In this document: positions 54,058-64,000 of the stretch, piece after piece | Layout: each line of letters starts with the position of its first letter | How positions within the stretch are numbered: the stretch's first letter is position 1 | Assembly: GCF_032062135.1 (NCBI RefSeq) | Contig: NC_092860.1 | Span: 68,323,699 to 68,387,698, forward strand | From: Pyxicephalus adspersus | Lineage: Eukaryota > Chordata > Amphibia > Anura > Pyxicephalidae | Direction: 5' to 3' | DNA length: 64,000 nt | The notes under the pieces: model-generated | What the model saw: only the letters and a program-made list of their open reading frames with translations | What the model was told of the DNA's origin: nothing | Databases searched by the model: none | Position numbers and translations under genes: made by a program

Positions 54058-54434
54058 CTTAGGCTACGTACACACGTGCAATAGATGTTGTTGGTAATAA
54101 ACGATTGAAGACAGATAATCTTTAACAAAAAAAAGTGCACAACGACTGGCCAATGTACGAGGAAAGTCGCTGGAAACAAACGACCGTCCCAGCGGATCTG
54201 ATTGGGCGATGATCGTTCGCAATCTATCGTATGTACGGTCATTCAGTGATCGTGGAAGGTTCTGCAGTACACTTTCTCTAGTACACCTCACTACCTGCAT
54301 CGCTCAAGCGATCATATCTAGTGCGTGTACATTATTGGTGGAACATATTTGAACGATCCTATCTTTACAGAATGTACAGAATCGTGCACTATACGATCGT
54401 TCAAAATAATGGTGGTGATGGCATTTAGCCTAGA
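54058..54434. mobile_element. MITE with 'taggctacgtacacacg' terminus
   Basis: The left end 'ccttaggctacgtacacacg' and abundant 'cgatcgtt', 'acgatcgttc' and 'gtgcgtgtaca' words are features of a MITE family common in ranoid frogs. The right end near 'catttagcctaga' is a weak inverted match. Non-coding. Confidence 0.55.
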
Positions 54435-54597
54435 TGCCTTTAAGATGAGATTGGACAAACTTCTGGAAGAAAAGTCCATCACAGGTTAGTTGACCTCATA
54501 GGAAAGTGCTACCTCTAGATGTGGACCACTGTGAGATACAGGAGCTGGACTAGATGGGTCATTGGCCTGATCCAGCAAGCTCTTCTCATGTTCTTAT
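54435..54597 (+). mobile_element. CR1/L2-type LINE 3' tail
   Basis: Encodes the usual C-terminal 'FKMRLDKLLEEKSI' remnant (54440-54480). It ends 'gactagatgggtcattggcc' and 'ctcttctcatgttcttat', the short 3' tail repeat of vertebrate CR1-type elements. Confidence 0.7.
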
Positions 54598-55029
54598 CAG
54601 GTTATCAGTCTTATCAGATTGCTGTTCATTGCTGGTGTTGAGTTTTGGATTGGTTCTGTCATAGAGTGCGATTACTGTACATTGCATGAATGACATTCTG
54701 TTCTGTGCATTTAGTACACAAAAAGTTACAACGTCATTGCATAGCAGCAGGTTGCATTTACCCAACATCACATGACCTGTGTAATGCTCGGCTGGGATAG
54801 GTTGGTATGCATGGTTCAGCTCTCTATGACCTCTGTGTGTGCTTTATGAAAGGACAGGACAGACATGCCACTCATTTTACTGGAATTGTCAGGGGCAGCT
54901 TTATATTGGCTGCTGCAAATAGGAACCAACCTGGGCTCCTGCTAAAGGGAAAATGAGAGCTTGTATGGATGATCGCCTCCTGTGTATGGGAAATGTGCGC
55001 TACACCTCCCCTTCCTCCTATTTATGCAA

Positions 55030-56225
55030 ATTCCCCAAGAAGTAGGTCCAACGCATGTACAGCAGATGGTATTCAGCAGCTCACCACTGACTTGCTTGGA
55101 TGAAATCACAGATATAAATATTCAAGCAAGGCTAGCAGTAATTTTGCTTTCAGCTGTTGTTGACATCATGTTCATGTTGACATCATGTTGACATCATGAC
55201 ATCATGACAGAAGAGCTGGTGAAACTGGTGTCTTTGCCTGAAATAACACAAGGGATAAATATCTACAATGCTGTGATGGAGGCTTTTTTGTCACATAAGA
55301 CATAAGACCAGAAAAAGTGACTTCAATTACTAGAGATGAGGCACCTATGGTGGGGGCAACATCTGGTTTCATACAGTTCTTTGGTAAAGAAACAAAACAT
55401 CAAGTCATTCAGTTCAATTGTATTATACATCAAGAAGCTTTTTGTGCCAAGGAAAGCAGCAAAACATTTGACAATGTCCTCAAAGATGTCACAAAAATGG
55501 TGAACTTCATCATGGCTAGAATTTTCAACAGTTTCAAGCACTTCTTGAGGAGGTTTAGGCGTTGTTTAGTTATGTACAATAATGTCCGGTCACTGAGCAG
55601 AGGATGAGTCCTGGAGAGATTTGTAGCCTGCTTGGATGAAATTAGGTTGTTTACGAATAGAAAAGGGCAGGAATATCCACAGCTCACTGATACGGCTTGG
55701 CATAACAACCTGATGTTTTTTGCACATTTTACACTACACTTCAATATACTGAACAAACAACTACAAGGTGTAGGGAAAACAGCACAAAGGATGTTTTGTG
55801 ATATCAAAACATTTGAGAGAAAACTGCAGGTTTTTGAAAAAGACCTTGAAAGTGGGCTGCTGAAATGTTTTCCAAATCTAAAAATGAATTTAGAAAATTC
55901 TACAACATTTGCAGACAATCCTACAAGTCATCAGAAAATCTACAAGATAAGATGACTTTTAGTAACAGATTTTTACAGTTCCGTAAGATGTAGACAACCC
56001 TGTGTTTTTTTATTTCTCTAGATGAAGCCAAATTTGAAGAACTTGATCTTTCCTGCTCACACTGATTAGATTAAGGAAATCTGGAAATAGAGATATTGGA
56101 ATTATTGAAAAGAAAGCTTTATCTGGAAAAAAAATTATATGACCTATGTGAAACACCTGAGAATATAGAAGGGATGACAGCACAGTTAGTTCTGAAAATG
56201 AAAATGAAGAGGAATCCCAGGACAA
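55030..56225 (+). pseudogene. hAT-superfamily transposase (GTF2IRD2/ZBED-like, Charlie type), broken
   Basis: Shifting between frames, the plus strand encodes 'LDEITDINIQARLAV' near 55096 (first Asp region; the usual DEST is DEIT), 'VTSITRDEAPMVGATSGF' near 55317 (the usual TDGAPxMVG, here with RDEAP), 'FNCIIHQEAFCAKESSKTF' near 55415 (the conserved C/HCIIHQE block), and 'VRSLSRG' near 55585 (VRWLSRG). The 55632-55955 frame reads 'LTDTAWHNNLMFFAHFTLHF' and 'LNKQLQGVGKTAQRMFCDIK'. A C-terminal block 'DEAKFEELDLS' follows near 56025. Frameshifts, a stop after LSRG and altered catalytic region show inactivity. This type of hAT protein has also been domesticated in mammals. Confidence 0.88.
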
Positions 56226-57229
56226 TGCAGGACCGGATTGCAGGAAGAATCAGTGCTATCGAGGGACCTGCTGGATTACATTTTTTGTTTTTGGATTAGT
56301 TCTGCTTTAAATTTTTTTTTTTTTGTAGAAAAAAATGTGGTATCCTTGTAAATATATGTTTCTTTTAGGAACTAATAGAAATAACGAGAACAAACACCAC
56401 ACCACTTGAGCTAAGGGAAGTTTTAGGTTCAGTATAAAAGTAAGTATATGGTCCACAATCACATTGTTGAAGATGGTATGATGACAGTGCATAATATGTA
56501 TTATCTTGTTTGTTTAGAAAGAGATATGAAGGTTCTTTAAATTTGTTCTTCTGATGAAGCCAAGCAGGTGAAATGCGTCAAGTACAGAGAGACCTATACT
56601 GACACAAATTAACTAGGACTAAAGATTAGTAGGAAGCCATTGTATAGCAAATAATTTAAACATTGATTGTACAAATGCATTTGTTTGACATGTTTATGCT
56701 TTTAGCTATTTGTTATTCTTATTAGATTATACTTATGTGTGTTAGTATGATTAAGGATAAAAAAAAATCCCCATATACAAACATTTTTGTATTTGTGGTT
56801 CAAGACAAGTGTTAGACAAGCCTCTGAGGATTTTTCAGGTGCAGGTAAGAGTCTGAGTGTTGGGAGCTTGTTAACTCTTGGTAAAAAGAAACAATGTGAT
56901 AAACATGTACACTATAATAATTTGCACAGAAGGTTTGACCAACTTGTTTAGAGGAAAGGGAACTTGCTAAAGTAAAACTTTTGAGAAAAAAAACAATAAG
57001 ACTGGCAGGCCTCCTTGATTCTGGAAATGGATTATTAAAAATACCACTCACCTGACCCTTGCCCGAATTGCAAACAGGGCTCAGCAGTTAAGTCTGTGGG
57101 GGATCATATTGTTGAAGATGTTATGACTGTACATATGTATTATTTGTAACACCAAACATTATTGTATTTGTGGTTGAAGTTTAAGATAACAGGGGATGTG
57201 GTACATTGATTTAGAATACTTCTTGATTT
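56226..57229. repeat. Decayed repeat with direct-repeat units and hammerhead-like site
   Basis: Two direct matches lie about 650 bp apart: 'cattgttgaagatg' with 'atgtattat' at 56462-56508 and again at 57106-57146, and 'tgtatttgtggtt' at about 56787 and 57161. Between the units is the hammerhead-like site at 56551. The arrangement would fit tandem LTRs of a Penelope-like element, but no RT is present. Confidence 0.4.
56551..56573 (+). ncRNA. Hammerhead ribozyme-like core
   Basis: CTGATGA (56551-56557), 'agccaagcaggt', GAAA (56570-56573), then 'tgcgtc'. Both invariant boxes CUGANGA and GAAA are exact. The predicted stem II (agcc/ggt) is short and imperfect. Stems I and III were not demonstrated, so cleavage activity is speculative. 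Confidence 0.35.
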
Positions 57230-58560
57230 AATAAATTTTCCAGATACCCCTCCATCTGATTGGAGTATGTGAAGCATTCAGATTCACAGATAGCATAAAG
57301 AGCTCAGACAACTCCACTGGATGATCCTTAGGGCCTGAGGAAGCAGGGTTCTTCTTTAATAAAAACCGATCTACCCTGCTCTCACAAGTCATCTGGGTAG
57401 CACAAAATGTGCTCATGCTCCAGACCTGCATGTCTAACCATCTATTAAAAAAGACCTATATATCCCAGCTTGTCCCAGAGACCTTTCCTGTCTTTAGGCC
57501 TATTAACAGTGTTAAAATGCCCTCCAAAGATAATCTGCTTGGAAGTAAAAGGAAAGAATGTCATGTCCCATTTTGTCTGAAGCTCATAGATGTTTGTAAG
57601 GCCCAGGTCCTGCCCCTCCACCAAGGCGTTTATGACCAGACATCTCCCCATTTCTACTTCAATAATCCCTCAACAAGGTACCTCATCAGTTTTAAAAAAA
57701 TTGCAACTACACTGTAAGGCTAAGCCGCAAGAAATCAGAAAGAAGGTACAGGTCTCCTGCAAAAACAAAATGTCAGCATCAAACTCACTGAGCAAAATTA
57801 GGGTCACAACACAAGTGTTTGGGGATTTGATGATCTCTGATCACTGATTCCTCAGTAACAGAATTGGGCGCATCAACAAACACAGAGGGAACAATCTCAT
57901 TCACACTCCCCTAAACTGAAATGTCTTCAGACACCCAGGTCTCATTCACTGAACCACTTACACCGTCTTCCATGTCCATATGCATCAAATTATCCACTAC
58001 ATCTGGGGCTAGGTTGTGCAAAGCCTCTGGGCAATTGGCATAAAAAAGATCCTCCTGGCCACAGAGGTTGCATCATTTGATGTTACAATCCTTTGCAGGA
58101 TGACCTAGCCCCTGGCATAAAGAACACTTCCCTACTACACATGATACCCCAGTGTCCCCTCTCCACATTTGTGGAACTGCCTAAGTGGCCCTGGGTAAAA
58201 GGCCACAATGCAATCTCACTCTATGAATGCTAAGGAGGGGACATGCTGCACCACAATCCCCACCCCTCTCAGTCCTAAATTTGCCTTCTACGTTCCCATC
58301 CAGAAGCCAAACTCATCATGCACCTTTCTTAATGGGGTCACAACCTCTTCATGCCACAAACGCCTTAGAATGGTTATTGGTTTCATAAGATTTGTTTGTG
58401 ATCACTGGATTGGTCACTGTCATTCCCTACTGGATACTGGGGTTATAAATGCAAAGATATCAGAAGTAAAAAAACTATTTTCAAAAACAACCCAAAAACA
58501 GAGTTCCTGCTTGGGCAAGAGCCCTCATCTGTCCATTTTAGCTGCGCAAAATTTCTCTTC
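57230..58560 (-). pseudogene. Tx1-type LINE: ORF1 zinc knuckle and ORF2 endonuclease remains
   Basis: Minus strand. 58390-58190 encodes an ORF1-like domain ('VTPLRKVHDEFGFWMGT', 'GIVVQHVPSLAFIE'). It is followed at about 58180-58060 by cysteine-rich sequence with 'LRQFHKCG' and 'CSLCQGLGHPAKDCN' spread over frames, i.e. zinc knuckles. ORF2 starts with 'ADILFLQETCTF' near 57770 (AP endonuclease LQET motif) and 57651-57445 reads 'GLTNIYELQTKW' and 'IIFGGHFNTVNRPKDRKG' (GGDFN motif with D to H). Then EN sequence continues to 57230. The ORF1 with knuckles plus this EN type is as in Tx1 elements of Xenopus. No RT is attached. Confidence 0.65.
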
Positions 58561-58750
58561 TTAAAATAGCCTACTTGTAGCCTATCTCACAAGCTGACTG
58601 AGTATTTTCTGCTGTGGTGTTGCCCCTAGCAACAAGGTTTCCACTTACATATGCATCATTAGATATGGGCTCAGCAAATAGTATGATTGTAAGCTCTGAA
58701 CAGTATCTTCTCCTCATGTGCCATTTATGTGCGTATTATTAATAATAATA

Positions 58751-60579
58751 ACACAGCTCAACAATTGTTTTTTCACTTACCAAGGATTTTTCAATATATT
58801 TAGTGTATTTCAGGTCTGTTAAATCCAGAAATACATCAGTTTCATTGAATTGGCTCTAGTTCTTGTGATGCAGAAATCAGAATAGACAACTTTACCAACA
58901 ACAAATGTTAACACAGCATATTATTATCAATCATTTTTAACACCAATGTTTTGCATTTTATATATTAAATGTAGCATTATTTTCATGAAACTTTTATTCG
59001 CCATCTTTTTATTCATACATTTTTTTTTTACAGAAATGTAAGTTCTTCAAGAAGAAGTTGTTTAAATGACCCTTATGTATTTTGCTACATTTGTGGTGAA
59101 TATTCTCTGCAAAAACAGAGAAGAAACATTACAAAATTTGTGAAACCATATCTTGCTATTAAACTGGGGGACCAAGATGGTATGCACAACTTGTGTAGAG
59201 TGTCTACGTCAATGCAAAAATGGAAAACTGAAAAGTTTGAAATTTGGTGTACCTATGGTATGGCGAGAGCCCAAAAATCATCATTATGATTGTTATTTTT
59301 GTGCTGTGAATGTAAAAAGTTTTAATCGTTACAAGAAAAACAAGTGGGAGTATTCTGATTTGGAATCAGCAAGACAACCTGTGCCGCATGGTACTGATGT
59401 TCCCATACCAGTGTTCCATACACTCCCTGATATTCCTGTATCCGACATGGAGGATAAACAGGGTTTGGAGTGTAATCCAGGAGTTAGCAGTGGAAGTAAA
59501 TATGAATGAAGTGTTTTATCAAACAAGCAGTTCTAAGAAGAGCTCAATGATTTATTATGTGACCTAAGTCTGTCAAAACAAGCATTTGAACTTTTAGCAT
59601 CCAGGCTAAAAGAAAAGAACTGTCTGCAATCGGAAGATAAAATAACAGTTGATAGGACAAGAGAGGTGACACTCCTACCATATTTCAGTGAAGATTGAGA
59701 CTTTGTGTACTGTTGTAACATCCCTGGACTACTAACCCATATGGGAGTACCAGAATACCGAGCAGAAGACTGGCAGCTTTTCATAGACAGTTCCACTCAA
59801 AGTTTGAAAATTGTTTTACTGCATAATGGCAACTGCTATGCATCAATTCCAATTGGTCACTCACAATATGGAAATATCAAAATGGTCTGACAAAAGCTTT
59901 GCTATCATGAACACCAATGATCCATATGTGTTAATTTAAAAATGGTGACTACAAAAGTTGGACAGCAAAATTTTTCTGCCTCCACTACACATGAAGTTGG
60001 GATCAATGAAGCAGTTTGTTAGAACTCTGAACAAGGATGGTGATATCTTCAAATACATTTGTAGATTCTTCCCTGGATTGAGTACTAAAAAATTAAAAGC
60101 AGGAATCTTTGATGGACCCCAGATTCGTAAACTGATCAATTATTCAAATTTCACAAGTTACATGACTGATACTGAATTTTCTGCCCGGCACAGCTATGTC
60201 ATGGTTGTGAAGAACTTCTTGGGTAACCATAAAGCACAAAATTATGAAGAACTGGTACAAAACTTGCTTAAACTTTAAAAATGTGGGTGCTACTATGAGT
60301 TTTTCAATGACTCTTTTGTGATTAGTTCTGTAAATATAATGAATATAGAATATATTGACATTAAGTATTTAAAAAAATTAATTTTGTATACATAGGCATA
60401 TCTAGTTTAATTTTGCTTAATTTTCATGTTTCATTAGTTTTCTGTGAGTTATTATTGAGGACAATATTTCAAAAACTAGAGCCAATCTAGAAAAACCAAC
60501 CATATTTGGAATCTGTGCATCAAACATAACCTAAAATGACTTTAATCTGTTTGGTAAGAAAATGTTTGTTGACCAGTGT
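58751..60579 (+). mobile_element. Transposon family X, copy 2, with terminal inverted repeats
   Basis: Left terminus 'acacagctcaacaattg...cttacc' and right terminus, read in reverse, 'acactggtcaacaaaca...cttacc' are inverted repeats. About 95 bp in from each end 'attggctctagtt' recurs inverted (near 58850 and 60475). Both ends are flanked by AATA. After a splice-acceptor-like 'ttttttttacag' (59034) the coding part begins: 'FCYICGEYSLQKQRRNITKF' (CxxC), then 59172-59509 'CTTCVECLRQCKNG', 'KFGVPMVWREPKNH', 'CYFC'. A further frame has 'LTHMGVPEYRAEDWQLFIDS' (Asp 59786-59788) and 'HNGNCYASIPIGHSQ', then 'CVNLKMV' (Asn at 59933-59935 where copy 1 has Asp). 59958-60278 is open ('LKAGIFDGPQIRKLINYSNF'). 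The end containing the Glu motif seen in copy 1 is deleted near 60296. Non-autonomous now. Confidence 0.72.
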
Positions 60580-61439
60580 AATATATGAGTTTTTGTCATG
60601 AATATAGAATCCAAAGATGGATCTTTCCTCTTCCCAGTGAGTGTTTCAGAAATCATATCGCTCCTATTATTTACACAAATATACTTATTTCTTTCCAATT
60701 GACCTGAGGCAATCAACCCCTGCTTTTATCAAACCAGAGTTTAATTTTTTTTTTCTGATCCAAATCTATATTGCTGCCTTGGGCTATATACACGTCAGAA
60801 AGTTCTTGCCTCTAGCTGCTAATAAACATACAAGTTTTTAACCTATTATCCCCTTATTCTCAATAGTTATCACTAAGTCATCCCAACATCCAAATAGGCA
60901 TAAAATTGGATCAGCAAATCATACCCAGTTACCTTATTTATAAATATTATTGGCTTCCAAATTCTGAAATACCCATTCAAGTCCAAAAATAATTAACTAA
61001 ATAAGCATATGGCATAAACCGTTTAGGACATTCCTTCCTATTCAAGTTCCACCTTCAGAAGCAGATGTATGAAAAACTTTGTATGCTCTATGCATTATTT
61101 TAAATTTTTAAAATTTTCATTGATGAACGTCATTGATGATATTCTTGCATTTATGTATCCTATCGAATTTTCAACTTGGAAATCTTTCTGCAAATACCAT
61201 AAATTGGTGCATAGGAACTTCATAAACAGTAAATAAAGTATATAGATGAAAAAGGTGTAGAAAGTGCTAATAATTTGTCAAACAAATTAGGTCAGAAATC
61301 CCTAACTGGCTGTACTTACAATGATTTACAGAATTTCCTTACTTAGATAACATAATAGATGAGTTGTCCACCAAGGTAAACTATATAGTCATTTTAAATG
61401 AGCATGTCTGACCTGGTGTACACAGATTGCAACAAATTG
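60580..61439. other. No gene recognised
   Basis: AT-rich, short fortuitous frames only. Confidence 0.5.
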
Positions 61440-61700
61440 GAAAGTAAAGTAATACACTGTAATGCGCCTGGGCACACAAACCACAGCCAACTCCAAGAAT
61501 CCTTTTATCAAGCTTTATTGTGTCGTCATAAAACAAGACAAAGGTCATTCACAGAAGATCGGTCCCATAAGCGTAGTACATATGGATAAGGCAAAGGCAG
61601 GTCAGGAACAATCCGAGGTCAAGGCAGGCAGCAGGCAAGAATAGTCAGAAACAATCCAAGGTCTGGGCAGGCAGAGTTCAAGCAGGGTCAGATGTAAGAT
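61440..61700 (-). mobile_element. Probable LTR fragment
   Basis: Contains 'gaggtcaaggcaggcagcag' and, 50 bp later, 'aaggtctgggcaggcag', similar to the 'tcgaggcaggcagcaagcaa' block of the gypsy LTRs at 10667 and 52215. Ends and family uncertain. Confidence 0.4.
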
Positions 61701-61860
61701 GTGCTTGTGATATTAACAAAGATGAAATCAAGATAAGCCAAGCTCAGGAGCACACACAATTCACAAGCATCTTTCCTGAGTTTGCAGGATTCTAGATCGA
61801 TCTGTATAGTGTATTAAAAAAAAAAAAAGGGTGTTGCACTGAAAAAAACAAACAGAATTT

Positions 61861-61905
61861 TTACCTTGCATAAAAGGGTTGTCTACCCTTTTATGTAAAA
61901 TACAA
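61861..61905. repeat. Hairpin with ~17-bp arms
   Basis: 'cataaaagggt' and 'acccttttatg' with a 5-nt loop, extended by 'attttac/gtaaaat' after a small bulge. No U-run or gene nearby; probably part of a repeat. Confidence 0.7.
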
Positions 61906-62349
61906 ATTCAGAGTTTAGGTACGCTTTAAGTTCATAGAACCATACATATCATTAAACAAAAAAAAAAAAGAAGGTTGTTTTGCCAAGCTCCTTTAAGGGT
62001 CTTTTGATGTCTCTCTGTTAAAGTCGACAGCTGATTCTGCTCCACCACCTCCCCACCTTCACCAGTTTTGTTTCAAGGAAAATTGGAATGTTGACCGATA
62101 TGGTTCTGAGGAAAGAAATTGAATCCCAGCTACCCATATCCATGATCAGATACAAAGGTTTTACACAACATTCAATTATTTGCAGAATCTTGGCTGGTGC
62201 AGCCGGATTTACAAATGAATGCATTAGTATACACATAACATTAAGGGCAAAGTTCTTTAGCTGTCTCTAAACTCTTCCCCCTTCCCCACTGTCATTTGGG
62301 GCACACAGGGCTGGCCAGCTTACCCAATGGATTAGTCTTTTTGTCCCAC
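61906..62349. other. No gene recognised
   Basis: Weakly coding-like proline-rich patch ('DSAPPPPHLHQF', near 62032) without a recognisable family. Confidence 0.4.
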
Positions 62350-64000
62350 ACAAACCATAGACAAAATTGAATTAATTGAGGATCTAAATGTCCTTGCTAG
62401 AAATTTACTCTTAAAGGATATGTTTGATACTTACATGAGTTTTAACATGATATACAGGAGAGTTTAATAATCCAGGATCACCAGCAGCTGTTAAAAGATA
62501 ATGAGCCCCACAACTCCCAAGAAACCACCATGGGGACCATTGAAACAAACCCTGCGCCGGTTACGAAAAGTACAAGAAAATAAAATTATTTCAAATAAGG
62601 AGGTAAACATCGTAGAGATGGTGTCACGGTCCCTTCCGTGACAGAAGTTTGAGGATCTGTCAGACAAGCTGCATATGTGAATATCTGACATCCTCTTTGG
62701 TTTTACTTGTTTCTGTGTTGTTGTTTGTAATGACCACTCCCCTTACATCAGGTGCAGGTGCTGGTCATTACTGCTCCTCCATTTAGTCTAGCCTCACACT
62801 TCATGCTGTGCGGTTGATATTCACTGCTGGGTTGTGAATAGCTGGAGTGTTGAGCTATCCTGTGTTCCTGTTGATATCTGCTAAGTTGCTTTACTTTTGG
62901 TGTTTTGGTGTATTGGTGTTTTGTGTTATTCAGTTGTTTACTAGGCCTCAGGGAGACACTGGGTCCTTCATAGGGGAAGGAACCAGCAGTCTCAAGCCAG
63001 ACACTACTGCCAGGGCTATTCAGGGCTAGTAGGGCCCAGGTTCCTGAGTATGAGCTTTCCTAATATCAGGGGATGCTCATACGGTTAGGAGTTAGGGTGA
63101 GGTTAGGGTGTCTGCAAGGGGTGACCATTCCCTTTTCCCACTCCCCTTACATCAGGTGCAGGTGCTGGTCATTACTGCTCCTCCATTTAGTCTAGCCTCA
63201 CACTTCATGCTGTGCGGTTGATATTCACTGCTGGGTTGTGAATAGCTGGAGTGTTGAGCTATCCTGTGTTCCTGTTGATATCTGCTAAGATAAGTTGCTT
63301 TACTTTTGGTGTTTTGGTGTATTGGTGTTTTGTGTTATTCAGTTGTTTACTAGGCCTCAGGGAGACACTGGGTCCTTCATAGAGGAAGGAACCAGCAGTC
63401 TCAAGCCAGACACTACTGCCAGGGCTATTCAGGGCTAGTAGGGCCCAGGTTCCTGAGTATGAGCATTCCTACCATCAGGGGATGCTCATACGGTTAGGAG
63501 TTAGGGTGAGGTTAGGGTGTCTGCAAGGGGTGACCATTCCCTTTTCCCTAGTCATTTGAGGCCTAGTAGTATATACACCTTTCTGTTTCCCTCCCCTCCC
63601 TGTTATACGTGACAGATGGACAACTATTTGTACGAATTGTGCCATGAAAAAAATTAAGACTGAATAGTACTACCCCATCTCAGAAAATAAAATTGACAAA
63701 TTCTATTCAGAATTCAATAGGAAGCTTATAATCAGGGTACAATTGACAAAAACACAAGATTATTTCTTGTAAAACACTCCATTATTCTAATTTTTTGCCC
63801 TTCCCAAAATACATAAATGTGTTAGTAAACGGGAATTGGTTCTATCGTCTGCAATGACAGTGAGCTTTTTTGATATGTATTTGAGACCTCAAGTTACAAG
63901 TTTACTTTACTTAAAGGATACAATTTAACTACTGAAGATTATTGGGGGAATGAGTGTTCCCACAGACACAATACTGGTGGCAATAATATAGTGCTCAATT
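62350..64000 (+). pseudogene. Penelope-like retroelement (plus), split by a solo LTR and cut by the window end
   Basis: The clearest part is 63790-63930, which encodes 'FFALPKIHKCVSKRELVL', 'FDMYLRPQVTSLLYLKDTI' and, after a stop, 'VPTDTILVAII'. These correspond to the LPKIHK block and the following RT segment of Penelope-like elements. They match the minus-strand copy at 10200-9969, where the same region reads 'LKDTIYLL' and 'VPPETVLVIIDVEALY'. 62370-62620 carries likely N-terminal sequence ('ARNLLLKDMFDTYM', 'KPPWGPLKQTLRRLRKVQEN'). Frameshifts and stops are present. The rest lies beyond the window. Confidence 0.75.
62622..63614 (+). mobile_element. Solo LTR with internal ~404-bp tandem duplication
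   Basis: 993 bp from TGTCACGGTCCC to ACGTGACA, flanked by perfect 5-bp target duplications GATGG (62617-62621 and 63615-63619). Same family as the 581-bp LTR at 27420-28000. The excess length comes from a direct duplication: 62735-63138 and 63139-63547, nearly identical; the second copy has a 5-bp 'aagat' insertion near 63290 and scattered changes. Confidence 0.92.

Noticed and set aside
57334..57347. 'cctgaggaagcagg' as a hammerhead-like site
   Set aside because: No second box or pairing; it lies in Tx1 endonuclease sequence.
1..64000. CRISPR arrays, bacterial promoters, ribosome binding sites, tRNA or rRNA genes
   Set aside because: None seen; the short tandem repeats found are microsatellites or simple duplications, and the DNA is vertebrate.

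Overview
This window is repeat-dominated vertebrate nuclear DNA, almost certainly from an anuran amphibian (frog). The inference rests on the repeat set: Penelope-like elements, Polinton/Maverick remains, L1 and Tx1 LINEs, CR1 LINEs, several Ty3/gypsy LTR families, Tc1/mariner and hAT elements, and palindromic MITEs of types I associate with ranoid frogs. Nearly every long reading frame is a broken piece of a mobile element. There are no operons, CRISPR arrays, rRNAs or tRNAs that I can see. Two assembly gaps occur (4765-5240 and 37479-38366).

The only host coding sequence I can support is a pair of adjacent minus-strand exons at 39794-39914 and 39569-39626. They are separated by a 167-bp intron with consensus splice sites and matching reading phase, and encode the start of the sema domain of a class 6 semaphorin. 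Some of the surrounding DNA is therefore probably intron of that gene.

Layout. 1-7 kb: short repeats, two piggyBac-like MITEs with TTAA targets, a degenerate coiled-coil reading frame. 7-17 kb: an inverted pair of an ~0.9-kb unclassified repeat, one copy carrying a palindromic MITE and a solo LTR; a Penelope-like element; and the first copy of a transposon with an unfamiliar protein, itself split by a solo LTR. 17-24 kb: a gypsy 3' end, then a Polinton split by a CR1 LINE. 24-35 kb: a minus-strand L1 carrying a CR1 tail and a chromodomain gypsy element, lying head-to-head with a plus-strand L1, then a CR1 fragment carrying a truncated L1. 35-43 kb: an inverted repeat around a solo LTR, a gapped MITE, the semaphorin exons and two Tc1/mariner copies. 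44-53 kb: a third L1 and a minus-strand gypsy element with a nested LTR. 53-64 kb: hAT transposase remains, a Tx1 LINE, the second copy of the unfamiliar transposon, and a Penelope-like element carrying a solo LTR with an internal ~404-bp tandem duplication.

The item most deserving follow-up is the two-copy family at 10384-12343 (minus) and 58751-60579 (plus). It has ~100-bp terminal inverted repeats beginning ACAC, a protein with CxxC motifs, and an ordered D...D...E set of conserved acidic motifs that could be a DDE transposase of a type I cannot place. This is inference from two degenerate copies.
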